Below, piece after piece: positions 10,674 through 22,840 of a DNA stretch of 64,000 nucleotides; within the stretch, counting starts at the first letter, position 1, and each line of letters starts with the position of its first letter. Source of the stretch: Isoperla grammatica (lineage: Eukaryota > Arthropoda > Insecta > Plecoptera > Perlodidae). The position numbers and the translations under genes were made by a program. The notes below the pieces were generated by a model. It worked only from the letters and a program-made list of their open reading frames with translations, was not told the DNA's origin and ran no database searches. The stretch spans positions 60,517,945 to 60,581,944 of the forward strand of contig OX246740.1 of NCBI GenBank assembly GCA_945910005.1, in the 5' to 3' direction.

Positions 10674-12906
10674 AAGCCTGACTACGCGACCCCGGACGTG
10701 ACGTACTTGGACTTGGACCGACATGTAAGTCAGTTTGGGCCGCCTTGAGGCAGACTGATCCGTTCGAGACTCTGCGTACACACGATAGGGCCACGGCCTC
10801 AAGGCGGCCGGATGGAAATGTCACCATCAGTCAGAGGAGGTGGGTGTGTTTGTTTGTGCATTCTTTGTATTACATAGTAGAGTGCACGGAAGAGTGTAGA
10901 GTGTACGGAAGGCACGATTACATTGCAAGAAATATCATAGAGTAGAGTACACACACCACACGACATGACATAAACGCTCAAATCTTTTTACGGATAATGC
11001 AAAGCTTCAAAAATATCCTGTTTTTTGTTTTTTTAGACAACTGCTTTAATTTTGAAAGGTGTTTCGCAAGCACATTACACCATTTTCATTTACTAGCAAC
11101 TATTATTTGGACGCATTGAAAAGCAATGTTAGGCGTTAGTAATCACGTATTGTGGTGGTTGGACGACCCCGCATCCACGGTTTTAAAGTAAATGCAGCAA
11201 AACAAACGGTTTATTTTTGTTTCGTGAAGTCGAGATTCGTCCAACACAAACAAACAGTAAATAACAACTCACTGAAAACGTTCAATTGAAACGATTTATA
11301 TTGACGTTGTGATTTTTAAATTCAATTCTGTCTCTTGGAGTTATTTTTGATAGTATCCTTGCTTGTGCGTGACGTGTGCAGCCAGAAGGACGTGGGTTCG
11401 AGCCTCGTCCACGCTACAGCGTCCAATGTGCCCCCTCCCCCCATTCAGGATAGTCAAAATACTGGGTGTGAATGGCTAGAAAGGAATTTGGGTTGTCAAA
11501 CAAAAAACGATTGTTCGGTGATTCCGGTTCAAACGCAAAAAACCGGCACTACAATCGGGGCACGATCAATTATTTATCACAGAGTCAATTACAAACACAA
11601 AACTACAATGGCGGTGTCAATGTCTGTCCATCATGGGAGACAGCAGTTGCCCTCCCCCCCCCTCCCCCCCTCATCACCGAAATACATTCCATCAGCACAG
11701 CTTGTTTGTTTGTTTTTACTCGCATCGCAACTGTTATTAACTGTTTGTCAAGCGTAAGTGTAAAAACAAGTACGCAATAATGATTTTACTAATTAAACGA
11801 ACGCGATTTTCGTCTGGCGATCAGCAAATATATAACGTTAAATGTATTGGCGGCCCGGCCTTGGACTATAGCAAGCCAGGACGTTTCCCTAGTCTAGCCT
11901 GCAGGGTCACAGTGCCAAGTATAGGTACTAAGATATGGACTCTTGAGTCTTGACGACATATAAAGAAAGGGTTGTGAAGATATCTGCTTTATCAACATAT
12001 CTTCGGGTTAGTTCGTGTTTTGAGAGTTCCTGGTTGTGTGAAACTAGCAGTTACGCGATTCTACCAACGAGACCGGCCAACCTAAGCCTGCCACGCGTTA
12101 TGAAACAAGTTCTTATCCTACAGAAGGAAACCAGCTTCGAACTCGACCCCGGCAACTATTCTGTGCACTGTTGTTGCCGCAGTGCATCACATCGGATATG
12201 GGTGACGTCACAGCGAGACCTTGCATGTGATTGGATGCAATCCAGTGGGTTGGGTTGGACCACCCCTGATAATCACTGGTTCGGATACGAAACTAATTTC
12301 CGGCAAATTCAGAATATTGAAACGTCATGTTGTTGTGTAAACAACGTGATTGTCACTTGGCCTCAATTAACGTTGAATATCGTACCGCATAACTACATCT
12401 ACATTGTTGGGACTATTGTTCGCATGTATGTTTAATTGTTGCACGGTCTTAAAAGTTGGAAGAATTTAACGTTTGAGTTCGCATTTTTGAGACGCCATTC
12501 CAATAAATGTTGAGACGATGGTGGCTCGAAAATGTTGCAAAAGAATGCTTTTTTAAAAAGTCGGACTTTATAATAAGAAATTCTACATTAGAAAAATAAA
12601 TAAAAAGGATTAAAACAACAATTGAAGCGTACACACGTAGGCCTACACAAAATCAGAATTTTCCTCAAAACGTTGTTAGTTCTCTCTTCTTGAAATCATT
12701 CAGCCCGGTCCACCTAACCACTGTGGCACTGATCACATCACTCACTAGCAATGCGGCTCCTATCACACAGTAGATGACCAATGACCAGCAAAGCCAGCCA
12801 TCCACCCAGCCAGCCAGCCACGCAATAAAACCTTAAAAAAAGAACGGGCGCTAATTTTACGAGTGCGGACGGCTCGTTAACTTTTATTGGGGTGGAAGTG
12901 CGGGTG

Positions 12907-12922
12907 CCCCCCCCCCCCCCCC
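12907..12922 (+). repeat. poly(C), 16
   Basis: Uninterrupted C run. Confidence 0.95.
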
Positions 12923-13147
12923 TAACCCGCGGCGCCAGGGTTCATTAAAACACGCGCGAGCTAATCTACAACCATCCGATATCGTTTAACATATTTTTTA
13001 TCTATGAAGAACAAAACGTTCAAGTGCTCAACTTAAAAAACTCGCACAACATAAATTCCAGATGAATATTGCAAGCCTTTAAGCCTATATTAATATCTAC
13101 ACGTACTAGGTGTTGAATTCTACCTTACAAAGAACACTTTCTTTATT

Positions 13148-13294
13148 TTCTAGATTTTTATAAGCAGAAGAGTTGATAAACTTTAATACATTACAATACA
13201 ATACAATATACACTATAGTATAGTATTAAGGATCATAAAGGATCATAAAGGATCATAAAGTTTATCAACTCTTCTGCTTATAAAAATCTAGAAA
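13148..13294. mobile_element. Inverted-repeat element (MITE-like) abutting a minisatellite
   Basis: TTTCTAGATTTTTATAAGCA starts an arm of about 40 bp at 13148 that recurs inverted at 13254-13294 with almost perfect identity. The loop is about 65 bp, AT-rich, and includes three copies of AAGGATCATA. No target duplication was confirmed. The 60/69-bp minisatellite starts about 55 bp downstream. Confidence 0.6.
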
Positions 13295-13349
13295 TTATAT
13301 ATTATATATAAATATATATTAACAATACAGTTGCCATTCAATTCAGTTA

Positions 13350-14252
13350 CGTACACGCAAGCGTTGTGCATATAACAAGTAAGCACAATATCCGGCCATC
13401 TCCAAGTTGCGTACATTCAAGCGTTGTGCATATAACAAGTAAGCACAATATCCGGCCATCTCCAAGTTGCGTACATTCAAGCGTTGTGCATATAACAAGT
13501 ATAACAAGTAAGCACAATATCCGGTCATCTCCAAGTTGCGTACATTCAAGCGTTGTGCATATAACAAGTATAACAAGTAAGCACAATATCCGGCCATCTC
13601 CAAGTTGCGTACATTCAAGCGTTGTGCATATAACAAGTATAACAAGTAAGCACAATATCCGGCCATCTCCAAGTTGCGTACATTCAAGCGTTGTGCATAT
13701 AACAAGTAAGCACAATATCCGGTCATCTCCAAGTTGCGTACATTCAAGCGTTGTGCATATAACAAGTATAACAAGTAAGCACAATATCCGGCCATCTCCA
13801 AGTTGCGTACATTCAAGCGTTGTGCATATAACAAGTATAACAAGTAAGCACAATATCCGGCCATCTCCAAGTTGCGTACATTCAAGCGTTGTGCATATAA
13901 CAAGTCAGCACAATATCCGGCCATCTCCAAGTTGCGTACATTCAAGCGTTGTACATATAACAATTAACAAGTAAGCACAATATCCGGCCATCTCCAAGTT
14001 GCGTACATTCAAGCGTTGTGCATATAACAAGTAAGCACAATATCCGGCCATCTCCAAGTTGCGTACATTCAAGCGTTGTGCATATAACAAGTAAGCACAA
14101 TATCCGGCCATCTCCAAGTTGCGTACATTCAAGCGTTGTGCATATAACAAGTAAGCACAATATCCGGCCATCTCCAAGTTGCGTACATTCAAGCGTTGTG
14201 CATATAACAAGTATAACAAGTAAGCACAATATCCGGCCATCTCCAAGCTGCG
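13350..14252 (+). repeat. 60/69-bp minisatellite, 14 copies
   Basis: The 60-bp unit contains CAAGCGTTGTGCATATAACA and ATATCCGGCCATCTCCAAG. Several copies carry an extra ATAACAAGT (9 bp), giving 69 bp. Both lengths are multiples of three, so several frames stay open on both strands. One copy near 13960 has CAATTAACAAGT instead. These frames are not taken as genes. Confidence 0.95.
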
Positions 14253-14657
14253 TTTGCGTTACTTAGCGTGATCACATCTATTGAAACTGATAAACATCGC
14301 CGGTCCGAGTCCCGGGTATGACACGAGGGCCGATGTTTTCGGGGTGAACAGTAACAGCAGCAACAATCAATCACCGGGCTACACGGCCTTCGATTCTATA
14401 AAATATTTGATTGTATTTCCTGTGTGTTTGGTGGGGAAAAAATGTATCTACCTTTGCTGACTGTTGGCAAATGTGTTTTTGCCCAATGTTTGATTCAGAG
14501 CTCTAGTCCTGGCTGACACCGGCGATATTTCAGTCTGCGAAATGCCGAGCTGCACAAAATCTTTTATAGTTTACGATATAAGAAAAATCGAAAAATGTGA
14601 ATACCGTCAAAACGGGTAAATAAAATAAAAATAATGCGCATTGTTTGCTCCTGCTCA

Positions 14658-14677
14658 GGGGGGGGGGGGGGGGGGGG
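14658..14677 (+). repeat. poly(G), 20
   Basis: Uninterrupted G run. Confidence 0.95.
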
Positions 14678-14746
14678 ACTACAGCGCCAGGGTCCACACT
14701 GACGAAGCCCTCAACAACGAGGTCGTATGACGTCGGGCCCATCCTG

Positions 14747-14754
14747 TGACGTCA
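14747..14754. promoter_or_regulatory. Full CRE consensus TGACGTCA
   Basis: One of eight exact TGACGTCA palindromes in the window (134, 12203, 14747, 15262, 17269, 37448, 51035, 57943). No adjacent gene was identified, so function is unknown. Confidence 0.4.
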
Positions 14755-15107
14755 CTCACGTCCTATGATGTAACGCGTCGCCTCGTACGACAAGCAGACC
14801 CACCCCAGGGCCCAAACAAGGGGAGCATTAGACATTACTATAGATTCAATACGTTACGGTTGAAACGATTCAATCAATGGCGTCTTCCTCAACTCAAGCA
14901 AGAGTCAACCAGTGATCAGTCATCAGCCAAGCCCGAACGAGCGAGAAGCGATCAAGTGACACGTTCTAATGTAGTACTGCCTTATGAAGCTCACTCACGG
15001 TACGAGAGACCATCCAAAGTTTAGCTAATATTATTGAAGTTTGTATATAAGTAAGAAGTGCGATCCAAAAATAGAAATGTAATTTCGTGTATTGGAAAAC
15101 ATCTATG

Positions 15108-15142
15108 GTAGGGAGGGAGGAAGGGAGGGAGGGAGGGATGGT
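15108..15142 (+). repeat. (GGGA)n microsatellite
   Basis: GGGAGGGAGGAAGGGAGGGA-type purine tract. Confidence 0.9.
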
Positions 15143-15250
15143 GCTTGGCTAGGCAGCGATACAAGACGAGGCGGATGAACTTGATTGGCCGAATGTGGCT
15201 TCGTCGATGCGAACACACAAGATGTTGAGACGGGGATGGCGCAGTTGTAC

Positions 15251-15280
15251 TAGAGGGCGCATGACGTCATGCTCCCTCTA
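15251..15280. repeat. 30-bp palindrome centred on a CRE
   Basis: TAGAGGGCGCATGAC is followed directly by GTCATGCTCCCTCTA, with one mismatched pair. The centre is the full CREB/ATF consensus TGACGTCA (15262-15269). Confidence 0.8.
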
Positions 15281-16440
15281 CTACAACTCTGGCGTCATCA
15301 CTATCAACATCATAACTGACTGAACAAAGAAGCTCCGAGACGGCAGCCCCGACACCATCACTACGTAAAGGCAGTTTGATTTTTCCCCCGCCTGGTAACG
15401 AAAATACTAAATACATTTCCCAATCAGGCCCTATGACAAGAAGCCGGACTAATAAAGCACACACACGAAACGTCGGTGGAAACACCTTGACGCGGTTTAT
15501 CCCATACCCACGCCGCCCCGCACCTCCGCTTTGAGCATATTCAGCTCAGGTTACATAGAGAGAGGAATTGAACTCCGAGAAGATGAATAGTGCAATGTCT
15601 TGGAAACGTTGAACGATTTGAGGATATGATGTCTACTGTTCGATCGATCAAGTGTCAACAATCATAAAACAAATAAAAACATAATAGAGGTTCGTTCCCG
15701 TAGACGCGCAAGAGGAAGATTTGGGTTCCTTCGATTCCCGGTCGAGGTAAACGCTTATTACAATTATCTATTACTGTACGGATACTGAACAAGTTTTCCG
15801 GGGCGTGCCCAAGATTCTTGTATTTCGTAGAGGTTGTAGCGTACTTACTCGTTGCGCTCGGCGGGATCCTTGGGGTAGCGGAGACGTAGATTACTCCGGA
15901 TGTCTGTGGTGTCGTTTACTCTGCGACTCTTGCTCAGCGACGCCGGGAGAAGCATCGCCGTCTCTGTAACATAGGTGGCTGTTACACACACGCTCGCTCA
16001 TCGCGCAACGCTGGCACGTCCCAACAGTACACCGGCAGACAGCAGCGACATTTACATTTTAGTCTACTACATTCAGGTACGAATCATATTCTGTACGTTT
16101 ATAGTCTGTGGGTAAACATTATATTTACATAGTTTTGAAACTAGGAATATTTTTCAAATAAGCATCAACATTGCGACAAGTTTAGATTGTGCTTCAATAA
16201 AAATTGAGAAAAACTGCACAGTAAAAAAATGCGTAAAACATGCATAGTGTATGTACAGTTTTATGAGTATAACAGTAAACATTAAACAGTAAGTTAAACA
16301 GTTGTAAACAGTAGTAAGTTAAACAGTAAAAATTCAATAAAGATGTCATTACCATCGTATTAAAACAGTTGTTTGATGACGAGACGCGAATGTTTCTTCA
16401 ATTAGAGCTGTCTCTCTGAATGGTTCTTAATTGAGGCTGG

Positions 16441-16560
16441 CTCAACGCACAGCGCGAGCACCACTTACCAGGAGATTTATCAATGGTGCTTAATTTGCTA
16501 GCGAGCTTGATCACAATGGGCGAGCGTTCGACATTGCGGCGAGCGCGTGCACGTTACTTC
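16441..16560. other. Balanced-composition block with strong minus-strand donor; possible conserved element
   Basis: On the minus strand TCTCCTG is followed by GTAAGTGG, a near-ideal 5' splice site at 16467. The preceding frame can be read as ERSPIVIKLASKLSTIDKSP with a stop about 28 codons upstream and no obvious acceptor. The block also contains AGCACCA/TGGTGCT as a stem and a homeodomain-like TTAATT. It could be an exon, a conserved non-coding element, or chance. Confidence 0.2.
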
Positions 16561-17268
16561 CATCCCCCCGCATTACTACACGTAAACACTTACTACATGA
16601 GCTCCATCCCCTTCGCATTACTACATGTGAACTATATACGAGGGGGGTTGTAACGTATGGCCCACACTTCGCACTAACTATATAGCCTATAACAGTAGTT
16701 TCTATATCGGAGTTTCTTTGGGGGGATTGAGCCCGAAAGCCTCCCCAATAATTAGCTCAATATGTAGCTGTGGCACAAACTACTTTAAACGTCATCTATG
16801 TTTGGTAGTTTCATTAAAACCAGGGAGTCATGTAGTTATCCCTGGGCCTGAGAGATTAGCGGCCCGTTGTCCGACACAACCTCCGCGCGAGGGTTGTTTT
16901 ATATTTGCAATAATTCTCTGTGCTGGCTTGGCACAACTGAATCGCTCGTTAAGCCAGGTTTCATTGTCAGGCTGACAGACAATGCAACCAAAAACTCGTC
17001 CCATTCAATGAAGAAAAAAACGCGGTTCTGCAGATTATGTAATGCAAAATAAAAGTTAGTCGAAGTCAACCCGCACACAAACCTACTGAATGAAAGAGAA
17101 CACAGCTAAAAGACAATCATATCGACGTATCAAACAATGTGATGACAACTCAACAAAACCTGGAACTGATGAAAAGTGTAAGATTTTGCTGTTACAATCG
17201 AGCGATATGCGTCAATGTCGTCGGTAGAATGCAGACTTACAGGCTAGCGCAGTTCACACGCCGGTCTG

Positions 17269-17276
17269 TGACGTCA
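17269..17276. promoter_or_regulatory. Full CRE consensus TGACGTCA
   Basis: Context CTGTGACGTCACATAC, about 150 bp upstream of the 40-bp minisatellite. No promoter elements were seen nearby. Confidence 0.35.
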
Positions 17277-17419
17277 CATACCTGCTTGCTCCCCAACAAC
17301 ATGATAACAAGCGTAGGAAGCGAACACGAGTCAAGTCTTGAGCATCGCAAAGATCAAACGAGTTATTATAAAACAAGTGACGGATATTGATCGTCCAACA
17401 AGTGTTTCCCGCGCTCGTT

Positions 17420-20400
17420 GACGCACGATGTATGTCTTGTTATCCCTGGCGGTGAGACGCACGCACGATGTATGTCTTGTTATCCCTGGCGGTGAGACGC
17501 ACGCACGATGTATGTCTTGTTATCCCTGGCGGTGAGACGCACGCACGATGTATGTCTTGTTATCCCCGGCGGTGAGACGCACGCACGATGTATGTCTTGT
17601 TACCCCCGGCGGTGAGACGCACGCACGATGTATGTCTTGTTATCCCCGGCGGTGAGACGCACGATGTATGTCTTGTTATCCCCGGCGGTGAGACGCACGC
17701 ACGATGTATGTCTTGTTATCCCCGGCGGTGAGACGCACGCACGATGTATGTCTTGTTATCCCCGGCGGTGAGACGCACGCACGATGTATGTCTTGTTATC
17801 CCCGGCGGTGAGACGCACGCACGATGTATGTCTTGTTGTCCCCGGCGGTGAGACGCACGCACGATGTATGTCTTGTTATCCCCGGCGGTGAGACGCACGC
17901 ACGATGTATGTCTTGTTATCCCCGGCGGTGAGACGCACGCACGATGTATGTCTTGTTATCCCCGGCGGTGAGACGCACGCACGATGTATGTCTTGTTATC
18001 CCCGGCGGTGAGACGCACGCACGATGTATGTCTTGTTATCCCCGGCGGTGAGACGCACGCACGATGTATGTCTTGTTATCCCTGGCGGTGAGACGCACGC
18101 ACGATGTATGTCTTGTTATCCCCGGCGGTGAGACGCACGCACGATGTATGTCTTGTTATCCCCGGCGGTGAGACGCACGCACGATGTGTGTCTTGTTATC
18201 CCCGGCCGTGAGACGCACGCACGATGTATGTCTTGTTATCCCCGGCCGTGAGACGCACGCACGATGTATGTCTTGTTATCCCCGGCGGTGAGACGCACGC
18301 ACGATGTATGTCTTGTTATCCCCGGCGGTGAGACGCACGCACGATGTATGTCTTGTTATCCCCGGCGGTGAGACGCACGCACGATGTGTGTCTTGTTATC
18401 CCCGGCGGTGAGACGCACGCACGATGTGTGTCTTGTTATCCCCGGCGGTGAGACGCACGCACGATGTATGTCTTGTTATCCCCGGCAGTGAGACGCACGC
18501 ACGATGTATGTCTTGTTATCCCCGGCGGTGAGACGCACGCACGATGTATGTCTTGTTATCCCCGGCGGTGAGACGCACGCACGATGTATGTCTTGTTATC
18601 CCCGGCGGTGAGACGCACGCACGATGTATGTCTTGTTATCCCCGGCGGTGAGACGCACGCACGATGTATGTCTTGTTATCCCCGGCGGTGAGACGCACGC
18701 ACGATGTATGTCTTGTTATCCCCGGCGGTGAGACGCACGCACGATGTATGTCTTGTTATCTCCGGCGGTGAGACGCACGCACGATGTATGTCTTGTTATC
18801 CCCGGCGGTGAGACGCACGCACGATGTATGTCTTGTTATCCCCGGCGGTGAGACGCACGCACGATGTATGTCTTGTTATCCCCGGCGGTGAGACGCACGC
18901 ACGATGTATGTCTTGTTATCCCCGGCGGTGAGACGCACGCACGATGTATGTCTTGTTATCCCCGGCGGTGAGACGCACGCACGATGTATGTCTTGTTATC
19001 CCCGGCGGTGAGACGCACGCACGATGTATGTCTTGTTATCCCCGGCGGTGAGACGCACGCACGATGTATGTCTTGTTATCTCCGGCGGTGAGACGCACGC
19101 ACGATGTATGTCTTGTTATCCCCGGCGGTGAGACGCACGCACGATGTATGTCTTGTTATCCCCGGCGGTGAGACGCACGCACGATGTATGTCTTGTTATC
19201 CCCGGCGGTGAGACGCACGCACGATGTATGTCTTGTTATCCCCGGCGGTGAGACGCACGCACGATGTGTGTCTTGTTATCCCCGGCGGTGAGACGCACGC
19301 ACGATGTATGTCTTGTTATCCCCGGCGGTGAGACGCACGCACGATGTATGTCTTGTTATCCCCGGCGGTGAGACGCACGCACGATGTATGTCTTGTTATC
19401 CCCGGCGGTGAGACGCACGCACGATGTATGTCTTGTTATCCCCGGCGGTGAGACGCACGCACGATGTATGTCTTGTTATCCCCGGCGGTGAGACGCACGC
19501 ACGATGTATGTCTTGTTATCCCCGGCGGTGAGACGCACGCACGATGTATGTCTTGTTATCCCCGGCGGTGAGACGCACGCACGATGTGTGTCTTGTTATC
19601 CCCGGCGGTGAGACGCACGCACGATGTATGTCTTGTTATCCCCGGCGGTGAGACGCACGCACGATGTATGTCTTGTTATCCCCGGCGGTGAGACGCACGC
19701 ACGATGTGTGTCTTGTTATCCCCGGCGGTGAGACGCACGCACGATGTATGTCTTGTTATCCCCGGCGGTGAGACGCACGCACGATGTATGGGTTGTTATC
19801 CCCGGCGGTGAGACGCACGCACGATGTATGTCTTGTTATCCCCGGCGGTGAGACGCACGCACGATGTATGTCTTGTTATCCCCGGCGGTGAGACGCACGC
19901 ACGATGTATGTCTTGTTATCCCCGGCGGTGAGACGCACGCACGATGTATGTCTTGTTGTCCCCGGCGGTGAGACGCACGCACGATGTATGTCTTGTTATC
20001 CCCGGCGGTGAGACGCACGCACGATGTATGTCTTGTTATCCCCGGCGGTGAGACGCACGCACGATGTATGTCTTGTTATCCCCGGCGGTGAGACGCACGC
20101 ACGATGTATGTCTTGTTATCCCCGGCGGTGAGACGCACGCACGATGTATGTCTTGTTATCCCCGGCGGTGAGACGCACGCACGATGTATGTCTTGTTATC
20201 CCCGGCGGTGAGACGCACGCACGATGTATGTCTTGTTATCCCCGGCGGTGAGACGCACGCACGATGTATGTCTTGTTATCCCCGGCGGTGAGACGCACGC
20301 ACGATGTATGTCTTGTTATCCCCGGCGGTGAGACGCACGCACGATGTATGTCTTGTTATCCCCGGCGGTGAGACGCACGCACGATGTATGTCTTGTTACC

Positions 20401-20625
20401 CCCGGCGGTGAGACGCACGCACGATGTGTGTCTTGTTATCCCCGGCGGTGAGACGCACGCACGATGTATGTCTTGTTATCCCCGGCGGTGAGACGCACGC
20501 ACGATGTATGTCTTGTTATCCCCGGCGGTGAGACGCACGCACGATGTATGTCTTGTTATCCCCGGCGGTGAGACGCACGCACGATGTATGTCTTGTTATC
20601 CCCGGCGGTGAGACGCACGCACGCA
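17420..20625 (+). repeat. 40-bp minisatellite, about 80 copies, highly homogeneous
   Basis: The unit contains CGATGTATGTCTTGTTATCC and CCGGCGGTGAGACGCACGCA. Copies are nearly identical: the first few have CCCTGG rather than CCCCGG, scattered copies have TGTGTG, GGCCGTG or TTGTCC, and one unit near 17.66 kb is 36 bp because one GCAC is missing. Each unit is CpG-rich. At 3.2 kb this is the second-longest array here, and its homogeneity implies recent amplification or ongoing homogenisation. Confidence 0.97.
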
Positions 20626-21113
20626 CTTGCGTCGAGGCTAATCGAGACGTGGCGCGGTCCAATGTAACCCAGATGCGTTCATACACGCTGTTTCAACGCA
20701 AATCAACATATTCCTGACGTTCAATCGCACATTTGTAAAACAGACGCCCGATGTGTTGTCCCAACCCAAAATGGTCCTGTTTCACGTGAACGGCGAGAAG
20801 TAGAGTTACTCCAGCCAGGGCTTGGCGAGAATCTGCCGCGGTGGCTCACTCGTGATTGCAGATTCACAACAGGCCCCGCGCGCGTTGACAACAAATCTAA
20901 TAAACTTGTCCACTCGCCTGTTAATTACTGGTTTATCGTGTCAAGAGCTGCTGGATAATTTACTGCGCTGGTCACATAGCCTATATTAATCACAATAATA
21001 ATTAGAATGGTGTTGCAAAATGTCGCCTCCCAATGCTGCCACCACTCCGCTCCAAACAAGTGCTCTTCAATAGTGGAGTAAATGTTCGATTTATTGGTAT
21101 GACCAACACCGCT

Positions 21114-21131
21114 CCCCCCCCCCCCCCCCCC
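21114..21131 (+). repeat. poly(C), 18
   Basis: Uninterrupted C run followed by a short ACAC stretch. Confidence 0.95.
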
Positions 21132-21760
21132 ACACACGGCTGCGCGTAATCTATAGCTCGGCATGTTACAAGCATGTAATTTTTAAAAGCAGATGATTTC
21201 GATCCACATCGAGACTTTACTGGTTCGATGTTCATATCCAGATACATATATATCACACGATGTTTTTTGTTATCAAATTTAACTTTCTCTCTCTTGATGC
21301 TAAAAATAATCGTATCTTATTGAGTTAAAAATCTATACCCCCAAACCCCCCAAAAGTTCCGTATCATGTATGCATGTACAGAAATGTTTACTTACACTAA
21401 TACACTAGTGATACGCCAAAGCGTATCTCCCATAAGTCCGTGCATTAATCCCACCCAGGAAACAAATATGCTTGCGCTCGCGGCCATGTCACGGAGCAAC
21501 GCAGCAACACTTGCTACTGGCGCACAGTACCGAGGTCTTCCTTGTACTCACTTCGTTCTCGATAGCCACGATAGCGACGGCCTCGACAGTACGCGCACTC
21601 CGAGCTACAGCTCACCGTAGCGATCTGATACGCTCTGAGCTCCGATCCAGTGTTTTATCAACTCAAACAGAGGGGGTACATATTTATCTACCGCATGCCG
21701 GAAAATATCAGCAAGTAGGGATTTCTCTGTGGCGAATATATTTTAAAAGATTTCTGAAAG

Positions 21761-21868
21761 AGGAGCGTTAGTATTATAATACCGCGGGACCTGTCCTGGA
21801 CATTAAGGGATGTTTCTCCAAGGGAGCGTTAGTATTTTAATAACGCGGGACTTGTCCTGGATATTGTG
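21761..21868 (+). repeat. 62-bp-spaced direct duplication
   Basis: GGAGCGTTAGTATTATAATA followed by CCGCGGGACCTGTCCTGGA recurs 62 bp later with a few substitutions. The first copy contains the palindrome GTATTATAATAC. It resembles the seed of a new minisatellite. Confidence 0.85.
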
Positions 21869-21957
21869 TCATCGAAAGATGGTTATGTGGACTAAACACA
21901 CTCGATCAGTAGGTAGGAAGTTAGGGTTCGATTAGCTCCAATGCCCTGGGGAGGGGA

Positions 21958-21982
21958 GGGGGGGGGGGGGGGGGGGGGGGGG
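21958..21982 (+). repeat. poly(G), 25
   Basis: The longest homopolymer in the window; it follows GAGGGGAGG. Confidence 0.95.
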
Positions 21983-22669
21983 AGCAACTGGGGAAGTCTA
22001 TACTCTAGCTAGACACAACTTTATTTCCAAAACGTTTAATGCTTTTCTCTTTGAAAAGTTATTATTCTACTCGAGAAAGTAAAAAGTATTTATGAATTCA
22101 GTTCTAATTCACTTATTTTCTCCTGAACTTATTCACTTCATAACAAACCGAGAGAAATAACCGATCTATAAATCCCAGTCCCACGTCGGTTCTTCCATGC
22201 ACGCACGAACGCATGCACGCACTCTGTGTGGCGGGTCGAGTGCGTAGCGAGCAACAGTGTAGTAACTTGTTGCCGCAGCTCCTGGGAGTGCTTATAACGT
22301 GCACGGACATGCCTGATTAGTCTCACCCAGGGGAAGCAACCTGAGTGCGCCCCGCTGACTTGAAACCCCACCGCAACGAAGCTCATCGAGACGATGCACG
22401 TCTTGCTTCTTGTTCCTCCGAGGAGTGAACTGGCCTCATACCAACACACGCACTCAAAACATCAACGAGGAGCAACTAAAGTTAGGTTGGTACTTCACCG
22501 TGGTATGGTACGCAATGCGTGTGGCCAGGTGATGGGTAGTGTGGTAGGAAGTAGGAACAGATTCAATATTGGAAAAGCGTCGAACAAGAGCAACTCATCA
22601 TAAATACAAACCTCGTTGTTCACACAGAATCCACCCAATGCGGTGGATCATAATCCACACAGGTAAGCC

Positions 22670-22840
22670 GTAGGTCTCTAGAGCCTCCCTCTACGTACGG
22701 AGGTTAAGTACAACAAGTGTCTCTAGAGAATGACGTACCTCTAGCTAGATGATAGATGTTGATGTTGGCAAGTATAACAACTACCTCTAGAGAATGGAGG
22801 TAGCCTGCCTTAGCAACAGTGTCTCTAGAGTCTAGACAAT
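22670..22840. repeat. Cluster of CTCTAGAG palindromes
   Basis: Four CTCTAGAG octamers occur within about 150 bp, three preceded by TGTCTCTAGAG-like or ACCTCTAGAG-like words, with CCTCCCTCTACGTACGGAGG between. This looks like a decayed tandem or foldback structure. Confidence 0.5.

Larger units (their letters stand above)
9359..13147. other. Unique DNA, no gene recognised
   Basis: Contains one tRNA-like sequence (10604), a weak B-box-like GGGTTCGAGCC near 11392, a CRE at 12203 and a C16 tract at 12907. Open frames of up to about 160 codons show no recognisable domain. Confidence 0.5.
14257..17419. other. Unique DNA with CRE sites and a possible conserved block
   Basis: Three CRE consensus sites, a GGGA microsatellite and the 16441-16560 block are the only structures seen. 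The segment near 14300 (GGTCCGAGTCCCGG) is a weak B-box match. Confidence 0.45.

Noticed and set aside
11385..11415. GTGGGTTCGAGCC as a tRNA B box
   Set aside because: No A box at proper spacing and no cloverleaf stems could be formed.
13343..14246. Several 100-200-codon frames on both strands
   Set aside because: All are translations of the 60/69-bp minisatellite and coexist on opposite strands.
13350..14252. CRISPR-like appearance of regularly spaced repeats
   Set aside because: Units are contiguous with no unique spacers, and the genome is eukaryotic. The same applies to all other arrays.
16463..16475. ACTTACCAGGAG as a possible U1 snRNA 5' end
   Set aside because: Similarity to U1 is limited to the short splice-complementary segment; no Sm site or further U1 helices follow.
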